A stretch of 64,000 bases of DNA from positions 24,862 through 88,861 of the forward strand of contig NZ_ANNU01000016.1 in the NCBI RefSeq assembly GCF_000346615.1, read 5' to 3'. Position 1 is the first letter of the stretch. Every line of letters starts with the position of its first letter. This DNA is from Nafulsella turpanensis ZLM-10 (lineage in GTDB: Bacteria > Bacteroidota > Bacteroidia > Cytophagales > Cyclobacteriaceae). Under the pieces are notes generated by a model that did no database searches, had not been told where the DNA came from, and saw only the letters and a list, made by a program, of their open reading frames with translations. Made by a program: the position numbers and the translations under genes. Below are positions 25,942-34,559 of this stretch, piece by piece.

Positions 25942-27570
25942 TTAAATAGGTTTAATGTCCATCATTCTTTGCTCAAACTCATCATTGGGAATAATAGCTT
26001 TATTTTTAACCCGGGTCTTATAGGTGTAAATGGTGTTGACTGAATAGTTGAGAATTTTGGCTATTTTATCATTGTCATGGATACCCATACGGATGAGGGC
26101 AAAGATTCTTAAATCGGTATTTAGCAGCTGATTTCCGGAAAGCTTTATCTGGTCCTCCTCTTTAAAGAAGGAGTTAAATTCGGAAATAAAACCGGGAAAG
26201 AGTTTTAGAAATACCTTATCAAAGCTAACAAATAACTCTTCTCTTTCTTTTTTTAAGTTAATGTTCCCCACAATATACCGGATATGGTCGAACTTCTTAG
26301 CTAATAAACTTTGCTCGACCGCCTTTTTAAATTTGGCAATCTTATCCAGATATTCAGAATTGATATTGAAGTAATAACCAATGTATTCTTCTTTAATGCG
26401 GTTTGCTTCAACGAGTTTATTGTTAGTGTCCAGGAGTTGTTGATTTGTTTCCTGGAGAATGCAATTAGCAGAATCTATTTCCTTCTTTGCCAGCCTTAGT
26501 TTTTTTACCTGCTTTAAGCTGAATATAATAAAGAGAACAATACAAACAGAAAGGATTGTGACCGCTACAGAATATTTAAGAAGTAGCTCCTTCTGGCTCT
26601 CAACAGTTTGTAACTTCTCTTCTTCAATAATAGGTAGAATACTCCCTACCTGAATCTTTCGATGCCGGGCGCCATAAAAGTTTGCATACTCCAGTGCTTT
26701 TTTGGTGTACTGGTAGGCCCGCCTCAAATCCCCCTGCTGATACAATATATTGGCCAGGTTGAGAATCGCTGCAGTTTCCCGGGTAGAGGACTTTATATCA
26801 AATATAGCAGCCCTGGCCAGTAAACTTATTGCTTTCTTCGTCTTGCCGGTACGCAGGTACAGGTCGCTGAGGGTGGAGGCAACTACTGCCGACTGGTGGT
26901 AAGACAAATCATTCCTGCTGATCAGGGTTTCAAGGTCTGCTATTCCCTCTTCGATATCGGACATCCTGGCGCTCCGGAGGCCCCTGAAATAAAGATACTC
27001 GTAAGAATCAGGTGCTGATACTGACAGAACTGAATCTACATACGTATTTGCTCTTGCCGTATAGGCGGAGGTGAAATACTCATCTTTATTAAAATCTGCC
27101 AGATCATAGAAAGCCCTGGCCATTAATGAGAAGTACTCCTGCTTCTTTTCTTTTGGTAAAGTGGCAGACTGGATGGTATTTAAGGTGTCAAAGGTTTCCT
27201 TAAACATCCCTGACGAAAGAAAAATAAAGGCCTGCTTAAGCTTAGATTCATTTATTCTCGACTCATCTTCTAAATGGTAGGCAATATCCTGTAGCTTGTT
27301 GACATAACGAAAAGCAGAATCGTAATTAAACGATTTGTATGCATCAAATAGCTGAGCATATTTCTCATACCTCGCGCTGAAATTTCCTTCATCTAGCGTA
27401 TTTAGTTCTTGTTGGAGGTTTTGGATGTAGTCCAGTTTGCTGGCAACGTAAACCTCTTCAATTTTTAATTCCTCATCTAATTCCTGTAGTAGGCTATCAA
27501 CGGGTGATTCAGCCGCATTTCCTACAAATCCGCAGAGTAGGAATGCGGCTGTTAACAGTAAGTACTTCAT
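25942..27570 (-). CDS. Membrane-spanning TPR regulator with DUF6377 and C-terminal helix-turn-helix
   Basis: The 542-residue protein has a signal peptide (1-18), a tetratricopeptide-like helical region (about 45-325) predicted to be periplasmic, one membrane segment (about 330-350: YSVAVTILSVCIVLFIIF) and a cytoplasmic coiled coil (about 350-400). It ends in a domain with a helix-turn-helix near the C-terminus: ALIRMGIHDNDKIAKILNYS and VNTIYTYKTRVKNKA. This is the DUF6377 layout found in Bacteroidota regulators and resembles a SusR-type sensor-regulator. It likely binds an oligosaccharide in the periplasm and directly controls the adjacent polysaccharide locus, towards which it is convergent. 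It has a good own promoter at 27589-27619. Ligand and target sites are not shown by the sequence. Confidence 0.85.
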   Translation of the reverse strand: MKYLLLTAAFLLCGFVGNAAESPVDSLLQELDEELKIEEVYVASKLDYIQNLQQELNTLDEGNFSARYEKYAQLFDAYKSFNYDSAFRYVNKLQDIAYHLEDESRINESKLKQAFIFLSSGMFKETFDTLNTIQSATLPKEKKQEYFSLMARAFYDLADFNKDEYFTSAYTARANTYVDSVLSVSAPDSYEYLYFRGLRSARMSDIEEGIADLETLISRNDLSYHQSAVVASTLSDLYLRTGKTKKAISLLARAAIFDIKSSTRETAAILNLANILYQQGDLRRAYQYTKKALEYANFYGARHRKIQVGSILPIIEEEKLQTVESQKELLLKYSVAVTILSVCIVLFIIFSLKQVKKLRLAKKEIDSANCILQETNQQLLDTNNKLVEANRIKEEYIGYYFNINSEYLDKIAKFKKAVEQSLLAKKFDHIRYIVGNINLKKEREELFVSFDKVFLKLFPGFISEFNSFFKEEDQIKLSGNQLLNTDLRIFALIRMGIHDNDKIAKILNYSVNTIYTYKTRVKNKAIIPNDEFEQRMMDIKPI

Positions 27571-27588
27571 AGAAATGGGGCTATTTCA

Positions 27589-27619
27589 GAAAGGTACGAT
27601 TTCCTGCTTTTACTTCAAG
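27589..27619 (-). promoter_or_regulatory. Promoter of the DUF6377 regulator gene
   Basis: On the minus strand CTTG (27616-27619) is followed after 19 bases by TACCTTTC (27589-27596), one mismatch from TAnnTTTG. The leader would be about 12 bases. An inverted repeat (27623-27645) lies just upstream. Confidence 0.45.
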
Positions 27620-27622
27620 TTT

Positions 27623-27645
27623 CTTTAAAGAAAGTAAATTTAAAG
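27623..27645. repeat. Short inverted repeat upstream of the regulator promoter
   Basis: CTTTAAA (27623-27629) and TTTAAAG (27639-27645) are perfect inverted copies with a 9-base spacer. It could be an operator for self-control of the regulator, but AT-rich palindromes of this size also arise by chance. Confidence 0.25.
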
Positions 27646-27777
27646 CTTATTGGCTTCCCTACAAAATATGGCCTTAGCATCATTTACCAGCCGCTTTTCT
27701 TTTGCTCTGTCGCTAAAAAAGGAAGGGAAGAGCAATACACTTCTGTCCTTTTTAGATTAGCTTTCGTTTATTCCTTC

Positions 27778-28071
27778 CTAAACCAGGTTTGCCAGATACT
27801 CAAATACAACAGTATCCGACAGCTTTTCATCCCTTAAGAGCCTGTTGGTAGTCTCTCCCTTCAAATTCATCCTGACATTGGCTGCTGGTAAAATACATCC
27901 TCCAGACGGCTCCCTTGAAGCTATAAAAGTGATGGTGGTCAACTATTGAGTGATAGCTTCATCAGCTATGAGGTCCATTGTCTTTTCGAGGGAGAGCTGG
28001 CCGGAATCGGTAAATTCAATGGCAAAGCACTTTTGAAGAAATACATTGTAATATTTATACCTTCCCACTGG
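27778..28071 (-). pseudogene. Remnant of an unidentified gene interrupted by a stop codon
   Basis: On the minus strand one frame reads protein-like sequence from about 28071: RYKYYNVFLQKCFAIEF, then LSLEKTMDLIADEAITQ, an in-frame TAG, then LTTITFIASREPSGG, MNLKGETTNRLLRDEKL and VVFEYLANLV with a stop at 27778-27780. The frame on both sides of the TAG is the same, and a CAG-to-TAG change would restore about 97 residues. No ATG opens the frame; a GTG at the start is possible. I do not recognise the family. It could be a real decayed gene or a chance open stretch. Confidence 0.33.
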
Positions 28072-28177
28072 TTTTATTTTATTTGTCTATCTATCTGAAT
28101 ATGTGTCCATTACCGCAAAAATGGAATCCAGTTACGGATTTCAGGTCCATTATATTTTAAACGAGCTCAAGTAATCC

Positions 28178-28209
28178 TTTGACTGCAGGCATTTAATTTC
28201 TTAATATTG
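28178..28209 (+). promoter_or_regulatory. Promoter of the TonB receptor operon
   Basis: TTTG (28178-28181) is followed after 20 bases by TAATATTG (28202-28209), one mismatch from TAnnTTTG. Transcription would start near 28216, leaving a 23-base leader to the ATG at 28239. No clear Fur box was recognised. Confidence 0.55.
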
Positions 28210-28238
28210 CACTATGTATAATTAGTCTAAATAAAGAT

Positions 28239-30377
28239 ATGAGGAAAGATTTAAATGTGCGACTTCTTTTTCTGCTTGTAACAGCGTTCAGTTTTACAGG
28301 AGTGAGTGCTTTGCAGGCCCAGCAAAGAGGTAGTATTCAGGGAGAAGTTAAAACAGCAGATGGTGCCGCTGCAGCATTTGTAAACGTTCTGATAGAGGGT
28401 ACTCGAAAAGGAGATGTAACCAATAAAGAGGGTGAGTATAAAATTTCCGGTGTAGAAGAGGGTACCTATACCCTTACTTTTTCTTATGTAGGATTTGAGC
28501 TGGAGGAAATAGAAGTAGGTGTAAGGGAAGGTGAAATTACGGTGGTGCCAACTGTGAGCCTGCAGGAAAGTGCGGAAAGTTTGCAGGAAGTAGTAGTGGA
28601 ATCGTACGTGAATAGATTTGCCAACCAGGAAAGTACGTATGTAGGAAAACTTCCTTTGAAACAGATTGAAAATCCTCAGGTATACACCACCATCAGTTCA
28701 GAACTGCTGGAAGATCAGGTAGTGACCAGCTTTGATGATGCACTCAAAAATGCTCCAGGTTTGTACAAACTGTGGGAATCGACTGGACGTGGCGGCGATG
28801 GAGCAGGTTATTATTCATTAAGAGGCTTTCCTGTGCAGCCTACCATGCTAAACGGATTGCCGGGACTTACCAATGGAGGCCTCGATCCGGTGAATATCGA
28901 AAGAATTGAAGTAATTAAAGGTCCTTCAGGTACACTTTATGGCAGTAGTCTTATTTCTTACGGAGGGCTCATAAATATTGTAACCAAAAAGCCCTATGAA
29001 ACTTTCGGAGGAGAAATTGCCTACACAGCTGGAAGCTTTGGCCTGAATCGGGTAACTGCCGATGTAAACGTGCCCCTTAATGAAGAGGAAGATGTGGCAC
29101 TAAGAGTGACGGGTGCCTATCATGCTGTGAATAGCTTTCAGGATGCCGGTTTTAAAAACTCTTTTTTCGTGGCGCCCTCCTTATCGTATGAGATAAACGA
29201 CAGATTATCTTTTCTTGTAAATGCAGAGTTCTTCGATTCCGAGAGTACCAATCCTACCATGTTGTTTTTTAACCGAAGCAATCCCTTGTTTGCCGATAAT
29301 CTGGAGGAACTGGGCTATGATCCGGAGCGCTCTTATACTAGCAATGATTTAACAATCCGGAATCCAAACTTTGTTCTGCAGGGCCAGATGACCTATGAAC
29401 TTTCTCCTTCCTGGACGTCTCGAACGGCCATATCGAGAGGTTCGGCTAAAACAGCGGGTTATTATTCTTACCTCTGGGATATCGCAGACGGCAATGGCAC
29501 TTTTGTGCGCTACCTTAACCGGCAAAATGCCACCACTTTAAGTACAGATATTCAGCAGAACTTTATTGGCGATTTTATGCTGGGAGGCCTGCGAAACCGG
29601 TTGGTAGCAGGGCTTGATTATTTCCAGCGCAGCAATATCGATAACAGCACCGGCTATGTTGCAGCTGGCCAACTGACCCTGCAGGGAGAAGATACAGGTG
29701 TTTTATCCCGTCCGGCAATTGATGCCCTCTTAGCAGGAGCTGCTGTATGGCCGAGTGCCACTGAAGAGCAGGTGTACAGTGCCTATGTTTCAGATGTAAT
29801 CAACTTTACGCCTAAATTGGCTGCTATGGCCAGTGTAAGGGTCGATTATTTTGATAACCTTGGCAATGTTGCTTCAGATGAGGATGATTATGACCAGACG
29901 ACTTTTTCGCCAAAGTTTGGTCTGGTGTACCAGCCGATGGAGGATGATATTTCGCTATTTGCCAATTATATGAATGGCTTCAGCAATGTGGCTCCTAGAG
30001 CTACAAGCATCGATAACCCGGAACTGATTGCTTTTGAACCGGAGTATGCCAACCAATGGGAGGCAGGTACAAAGCTGAACCTGTTAAACGGACTGGTAAC
30101 AGGCTCCCTGAGCTATTACAATATAACGGTATCGAATGTAGTGTATCAGGATGCCCTTGGAGTAAATGTACAGGGAGGAGAGGTCTACAGCAGGGGAGTG
30201 GAAGCGGAAGTGGTGGCAAGTCCGCTAGTGGGCCTAAACCTGGTGGCAGGTTATAGCTACAACAAGAGCGAAATGATTAGCGGCCCTGAAGGGTATATCG
30301 GCAGAAGGCCGGAAGAAGCAGGCCCTGAACAACTTGCAAATTTGTGGGCTACATATACCCGTAAGGACAACAGCTAA
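28239..30377 (+). CDS. Siderophore-type TonB-dependent receptor, C-terminally truncated
   Basis: The protein has 712 residues. A signal peptide (cleaved near ALQAQ) is followed by a carboxypeptidase-D-like domain (about 30-105), a plug domain with LRGFPVQPTMLNGLPGL, RIEVIKGPSGTLYGSS and GGLINIVTKKP, and a barrel typical of ferrichrome-type receptors. The sequence stops at LANLWATYTRKDNS. Related receptors continue for another 80-90 residues, forming the last barrel strands and ending in an aromatic residue. The next gene starts only 14 bases after the stop, so the missing part has been deleted and is not present in another frame. Barrel closure and Bam recognition are doubtful. It may be non-functional or rely on an unusual barrel. 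It is first of a five-gene operon. Confidence 0.85.
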   Translation: MRKDLNVRLLFLLVTAFSFTGVSALQAQQRGSIQGEVKTADGAAAAFVNVLIEGTRKGDVTNKEGEYKISGVEEGTYTLTFSYVGFELEEIEVGVREGEITVVPTVSLQESAESLQEVVVESYVNRFANQESTYVGKLPLKQIENPQVYTTISSELLEDQVVTSFDDALKNAPGLYKLWESTGRGGDGAGYYSLRGFPVQPTMLNGLPGLTNGGLDPVNIERIEVIKGPSGTLYGSSLISYGGLINIVTKKPYETFGGEIAYTAGSFGLNRVTADVNVPLNEEEDVALRVTGAYHAVNSFQDAGFKNSFFVAPSLSYEINDRLSFLVNAEFFDSESTNPTMLFFNRSNPLFADNLEELGYDPERSYTSNDLTIRNPNFVLQGQMTYELSPSWTSRTAISRGSAKTAGYYSYLWDIADGNGTFVRYLNRQNATTLSTDIQQNFIGDFMLGGLRNRLVAGLDYFQRSNIDNSTGYVAAGQLTLQGEDTGVLSRPAIDALLAGAAVWPSATEEQVYSAYVSDVINFTPKLAAMASVRVDYFDNLGNVASDEDDYDQTTFSPKFGLVYQPMEDDISLFANYMNGFSNVAPRATSIDNPELIAFEPEYANQWEAGTKLNLLNGLVTGSLSYYNITVSNVVYQDALGVNVQGGEVYSRGVEAEVVASPLVGLNLVAGYSYNKSEMISGPEGYIGRRPEEAGPEQLANLWATYTRKDNS

Positions 30378-30391
30378 TTTATTCAAGAATC

Positions 30392-31117
30392 ATGAAGAAC
30401 ATTAAATTTCTCCTTTTAATCCCAGTATTTCTTTTGCTTAATGTAGGTCTGTGTCAGGCGCACGCACTGTATATAGAGACGAACTCCCAGGCTATGCCTG
30501 GAAAAAAGCAGGAAGTGAGAATATACTACAGTGAGTTCAAGGACAGGACTTTCGAAAAGGTGGCAGACTGGTACTCAGATGTAGCAGATTTTAAGCTCTG
30601 GCTGGTCCAGCCGAATGGCAAAAGAGTCCAGCTTCCGACGCAGGCTCAGGAAGATCACTTTACGGCTAGTTTTGTGCCTGAGCAAGCAGGCAGCTATCGA
30701 TTGGAAATAGGCCACACAGCCGGAGACCCGGGAGAAGGAACAGCTTATCAGTTTAATGCTTTTGCACAGGCTTGGGCCGGTGAGCCTCTTGAAGCGAAGA
30801 GATTGCCTGTAGGTGCCGCTCAGCCCGAGCTGGTTTTAGCAGAAGAACTGCAGTTAACGGCCAAGCCTGCTACTAAAGTTTTTAGATCTTACTTCAAAGG
30901 AGAACCTGTAGGGGGCATTTCGGCTACTCTTTTCCTGCCATCCGGAAAAACAGAAACCATTACAAGTAATGCGGAAGGACTGCTTGAAGTTGAGCTGAAG
31001 GAAAAAGGCATCTATTTTCTGGAGGCCACTACCTACCACGAAAGTGAAGCAGGCAGAACAAAAAAGGCGCCTTATCAATCGGTTTGGCGTTGTGCAACTC
31101 AGAAAATAGAATTTTAA
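30392..31117 (+). CDS. DUF4198-like periplasmic protein of iron-uptake operons
   Basis: The 241-residue protein has a signal peptide cleaved near CQAHA, so the mature form begins with HALYIE, the usual start of this family. The rest is two beta-sandwich-like parts (about 22-125 and 135-241) with KLWLVQPNGK and FLPSGKTETITSNAEG, resembling DUF4198 proteins found beside TonB receptors for metals. The biochemical role is unknown. It begins 14 bases after the truncated receptor and precedes two small membrane proteins and a PepSY protein, which supports a link to metal or siderophore uptake. Confidence 0.65.
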   Translation: MKNIKFLLLIPVFLLLNVGLCQAHALYIETNSQAMPGKKQEVRIYYSEFKDRTFEKVADWYSDVADFKLWLVQPNGKRVQLPTQAQEDHFTASFVPEQAGSYRLEIGHTAGDPGEGTAYQFNAFAQAWAGEPLEAKRLPVGAAQPELVLAEELQLTAKPATKVFRSYFKGEPVGGISATLFLPSGKTETITSNAEGLLEVELKEKGIYFLEATTYHESEAGRTKKAPYQSVWRCATQKIEF

Positions 31118-31191
31118 CAGCTTTATAGCTTCAGGGGCCGTAGTAGGTAAGAATCTTTTCTCCTATACGCCCCTGAATCTTTTGGTTATTT

Positions 31192-31536
31192 ATGCTTACA
31201 GCTATCTTGTTTTTTTCTTTTCTGGGCTTTTTCCTACTGTACAATACCTCAAAGAAGGCTGAGTTAAGCCGCTCTTTCTTTCTTGAAAAGTGGGTTGAAG
31301 CCCGTCCGAAGACAGGAAAGGCAGTGGCTCTGCTGCTGCTAACAGCTGCCCTGGCAGGTAGTATCTACCACTGGGGAACGGGCGGCGGTTTTTTTTCTTT
31401 CCTTGTAATCCTGATGACCATAGCCAGTTGTACTGTGCTGATAGCACCACTTAGGTACATCAACTATAAAGGAGTAGCAGTTATTTTGCTAGTATGTATG
31501 GTAGCAGAAATAGTTTTCAAAAATGCCGGCAAATAA
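31192..31536 (+). CDS. Small membrane protein, DUF3325-like
   Basis: The 114-residue protein has about three hydrophobic segments (1-17, 45-63 and 70-110). The pattern is a short hydrophobic start, a charged segment and then paired helices before a C-terminal LRYINYK. It resembles DUF3325 proteins, which accompany PepSY/PiuB proteins in iron-uptake operons. The match rests on topology and context more than on motifs. Its end overlaps the next gene by 14 bases, which indicates coupled translation. Confidence 0.5.
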   Translation: MLTAILFFSFLGFFLLYNTSKKAELSRSFFLEKWVEARPKTGKAVALLLLTAALAGSIYHWGTGGGFFSFLVILMTIASCTVLIAPLRYINYKGVAVILLVCMVAEIVFKNAGK

Positions 31537-31822
31537 AAAATACCTAACGAAATCCGTCAGTCAGCGATTTGCTAAAATTTCAGCTGGCTTTGTAGGGGGC
31601 TATCTTGTTACGGTATCTTTCCACATGGCCCTGGCTTTCTGGCTCGATCATGTAGCGATTTTAATGACCTTACAGTTTGCCGGTTTTATTCTGTGGGCTG
31701 TCCTGATGGTGCTGGCCTTTATAGGGAAAAATGGCTGGAAAACATGGGGAATTTACCTGCTGCTTACCCTCCTTTTCGGCATCATCATTTATTTCGGAAA
31801 AAACTACAGCCCAATCCTGTAA
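31523..31822 (+). CDS. Small membrane protein, DUF3649-like
   Basis: The 99-residue protein has three hydrophobic helices (about 20-40, 44-66 and 72-92) after a basic N-terminus. DUF3649 proteins show the same layout and the same operon position before a PepSY protein. The start overlaps the preceding gene by 14 bases, and five bases separate it from the PepSY gene. The function is not known; co-occurrence suggests a small subunit of the inner-membrane ferric reductase or uptake complex. Assignment is mainly by context. Confidence 0.5.
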   Translation: MPANKKYLTKSVSQRFAKISAGFVGGYLVTVSFHMALAFWLDHVAILMTLQFAGFILWAVLMVLAFIGKNGWKTWGIYLLLTLLFGIIIYFGKNYSPIL

Positions 31823-31827
31823 TCAGC

Positions 31828-33459
31828 ATGAGTAATCGCGTTCATAACATCCTTTTTCATACCCATACCATTAGTGGTATCCTGATAAGTGTGGGGCTAT
31901 TCGTGATATTTTTTGCAGGCTCTTTTTCTTTCTTCCGGGATGAAATTATCAGTTGGGAACGGAATGAGCCTATGCAGGAGAGCAGTTTTTCAGAGGTGGA
32001 CCTGAATGGTATGATGGAGGTACTTGAGCAGGATTACGATACCTACAGTAGGGACATCACGTTTGAACAATATTATGAAGAAAAAAGAATAAGTGTAACC
32101 CTGAGTGCCCCAAAAGATACCAGCATACATTCCCCTAAGGGAGGCGCGGGCGGTTTCTTTTACATGAATACTGATAATTTCAGGGCCTATGATTACGCCA
32201 GTAACTATTCCATCGGGGAGTTCCTCTACCGGCTTCACTTTTTTGCCCAGCTGAACCTCTACGGAAGGTCGGGCTATTTTATTGCAGGACTGGTGGCCTT
32301 CTTTTTTCTCTTTGCCATTATTACGGGTGTGCTCGTTCACTGGAAAAAAATTATATCTAATTTTTATGTATTCAGGCCCCGGGCGAGCCTTAAAAATATA
32401 TGGACCGATGCACATACAGCTCTCGGTATCATTGGCCTTCCTTTTCAGTTTATGTACGCCGTAAGTGGGGCTTATCTCATTATTGGCGCAGCGATCATGT
32501 CGCCACCTGTTTTATCATTGATGTACAATGGCGATTCCGACAAAATGTATGAAGACCTTAGCCTGGGAGTTAGGGAATTCCCCCTGGCGATGAAAAAAGC
32601 AGAGCCCGTAGACCTGAACCATTTTGTAGAAAATACCAATGAGCGTTGGCCTGCACTACAGGTGCAATCTGTTACGCTGCATAACTATGGAGATGCCAAT
32701 ATGCATATTACAGTAATGGGCCTTCCGGAATTTTCGGAGAAGTTCAGTGGTGTGGGGGAGTTGGTGTTTAAAGCAACTTCCGGTGAAGTCATTTCCGTAA
32801 AAGATCCTTTTACCGACGTTGTCTATCTTGATGCAGCCACAGGTATTATTGACAGGCTGCATTTTGGAGATTTTGGTGGAGTTGGCCTGAAGGTAGTATA
32901 CTTTATTCTGGGTCTTATATCCTGCTTTGTCATCATTTCGGGTATCCTTATCTGGCTGGTTGCAAGAGATAAGAAGCATATAGCCGAAAAGAAGCGAAAA
33001 TTCAATGCATGGGTGGGGTGGATCTTCCTGGCTGCCTGCCTGAGCATGTATCCGGTTACGGCTTTTACTTTTGTGGCGGTAAAACTCTTTGTGCAGGAAT
33101 TCGATACCTCCAGAATGACTGCAATTTATCAGATTTTCTTTTATTCATGGTTGCTGCTGATTGTGCTGTTCACATTCAGGAAAGATAACTTTATCACCAA
33201 CAAATTCAGCTTACTGCTTGGATCTGTTTTAGGCTTACTGGTACCTATAACCAATGGGTTTGTCTCCGGGAACTGGATCTGGCGTACTTTTTCAGAAGGC
33301 TATTTTGATATTTTTCTGGTAGATGCCTTCTGGCTGACTCTTTCGGTTGCTACCTTTTTTATAGCCATAAGGCTCAGGAGGAATGGTCCACTGAGGCTGG
33401 AAAAAAAAGAAAGAAACGATTCTCCTACAAGAGCGGTGGCTTCCCGGCAGGTGGTATGA
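31828..33459 (+). CDS. PepSY-associated inner membrane protein (PiuB-like)
   Basis: The protein has 543 residues from ATG at 31828. The open frame runs 45 codons further upstream, but that part overlaps the preceding gene in another frame and is not protein-like. MSNRVHNILFHTHTISGI begins the first helix with its histidines, followed by a periplasmic PepSY-like region, AGLVAFFFLFAIITGVLVHW, then ALGIIGLPFQFMYAVSGAYL and further helices. It resembles the iron-regulated PiuB family, thought to reduce ferric siderophores at the inner membrane. The gene ends the operon started by the truncated receptor. Confidence 0.85.
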   Translation: MSNRVHNILFHTHTISGILISVGLFVIFFAGSFSFFRDEIISWERNEPMQESSFSEVDLNGMMEVLEQDYDTYSRDITFEQYYEEKRISVTLSAPKDTSIHSPKGGAGGFFYMNTDNFRAYDYASNYSIGEFLYRLHFFAQLNLYGRSGYFIAGLVAFFFLFAIITGVLVHWKKIISNFYVFRPRASLKNIWTDAHTALGIIGLPFQFMYAVSGAYLIIGAAIMSPPVLSLMYNGDSDKMYEDLSLGVREFPLAMKKAEPVDLNHFVENTNERWPALQVQSVTLHNYGDANMHITVMGLPEFSEKFSGVGELVFKATSGEVISVKDPFTDVVYLDAATGIIDRLHFGDFGGVGLKVVYFILGLISCFVIISGILIWLVARDKKHIAEKKRKFNAWVGWIFLAACLSMYPVTAFTFVAVKLFVQEFDTSRMTAIYQIFFYSWLLLIVLFTFRKDNFITNKFSLLLGSVLGLLVPITNGFVSGNWIWRTFSEGYFDIFLVDAFWLTLSVATFFIAIRLRRNGPLRLEKKERNDSPTRAVASRQVV

Positions 33460-33836
33460 AAGAGCTGCACTGGCAGGGCGGTAATTGACAGATAAAGAGA
33501 ACAAGCCGGTTTCAAAAGCTAAGGATGCTGTAGTTTCAAATCTTTGCAGTAAAGAAAAAGTAAAGATATGGCGTCAACACGAAGAAGTGCATCTAATCCC
33601 TTCTTGACCTGGCGATAGGAATATGATAAGTTCAGATGTCATAGTTCGTTGGGAGGGGCTTAAAATTAGTAGGTATTGTACTCGCTCTTGTACCGTAAAA
33701 AACTGCTGATATGCTTACTGTATAAACACCCTTTTTTGTTTTGCAGCTTGTGCCTTGACTTTTTTCATAAGCTTAATAACCTCCTGTTTTCCCACGAGTG
33801 CAGACTATTAATTTCTGCACAGCCATTTTAGGCGTT
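33460..33836. other. Gap between convergent operon ends, no gene seen
   Basis: The 377 bases hold only short frames. A stretch near 33715-33805 on the minus strand reads a lysine-rich peptide that could be a gene tail, but it is too short to support. No clear terminator was found for either neighbour. Confidence 0.4.
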
Positions 33837-34259
33837 TTACTGGTTACCCGGAAACGCCATGGTAGTGAGGAGGGCATTCTCGGCCTGGCGGGAGTCCAGC
33901 CGGGTATGCTGTACTACAATGGGTACGTCGGAGCGAATTATACTCGCGTAATCGGTTCCACGCGGAATTTCTTCCGGATCGTTTAAATCATTAAAGCGTA
34001 CGTGCCTGGTTCTTTTTGCCGGTACGGTAACCTTGTAAGGGCCAATGGGGTCTCTGTCGCTGAAATAGATAAAAATCTCTACCTGGGCTTCCTGCTCATT
34101 CGCATTTAAGATACAGGCAGTTTCGTGGCTGGTAAATTCCGGCTCTTTTCCCGTTCCATATTTTGGGATGTACCCTTCGGCAATTGCCCATTCTTTCTTT
34201 CCAATCTCTGTTCTCATCTTCTTTATTTTTTCAAAGGCACTCATATCTGTGGCTTTCAA
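33837..34259 (-). CDS. Sensory rhodopsin transducer (ASRT) family protein
   Basis: The 140-residue soluble protein matches the ASRT family over most of its length: WAIAEGYIPKYG, FTSHETACILNAN, IYFSDRDPIGPY, RHVRFNDLNDPEEIPR and VVQHTRLDSRQAENALL. The Anabaena founding member forms a tetramer with a microbial rhodopsin. Most relatives, like this one, have no rhodopsin next to them, and the family has been proposed to bind small molecules such as sugars. Here it is divergent from two GH13 alpha-glucan enzymes, which fits a carbohydrate-sensing role. The start is uncertain: ATG at 34259, 34244 or 34214. The longer forms add about 15 charged residues before the family core. Confidence 0.88.
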   Translation of the reverse strand: MKATDMSAFEKIKKMRTEIGKKEWAIAEGYIPKYGTGKEPEFTSHETACILNANEQEAQVEIFIYFSDRDPIGPYKVTVPAKRTRHVRFNDLNDPEEIPRGTDYASIIRSDVPIVVQHTRLDSRQAENALLTTMAFPGNQ

Positions 34260-34559
34260 CAGATGTTTTCTTAAGGTACGGCTCCAAAAAATACTTGGTT
34301 GTCATTGGGAATTTCTTTGGAGGAAGTAGATCATCAGATGAAAGACAGGTAGGAAAAAGATTTTAATGCCTTTTATATTGTATATGGTGGTTAAAAAGCC
34401 CGCTTCCGTCTCTCTAAACAAAAAGGATTGAATAGGATTATTCATCTATAAGGGCAAACTCTTCTGTAAAGGAGCTAAGGGTAAGTAGTTCATCAGAAGG
34501 GCTTAGAAAAACGTTTTTCCTGACAGGACAGTTAAAAGACACATAAAAAAGGAGCATAA
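34260..34559. other. Divergent control region between ASRT and GH13 genes
   Basis: This 300-base gap contains no gene. GGAG six bases before the GH13 start (34560) is a possible ribosome site. AT-rich stretches near 34370-34385 (TTTTATATTGTATATGG) may carry promoter elements, but no full TTTG...TAnnTTTG pair was found. Confidence 0.35.

Noticed and set aside
31693..31827. Upstream extension of the PepSY gene frame
   Set aside because: It overlaps the preceding small membrane gene in another frame and shows no signal. The ATG at 31828 starts the known first helix.
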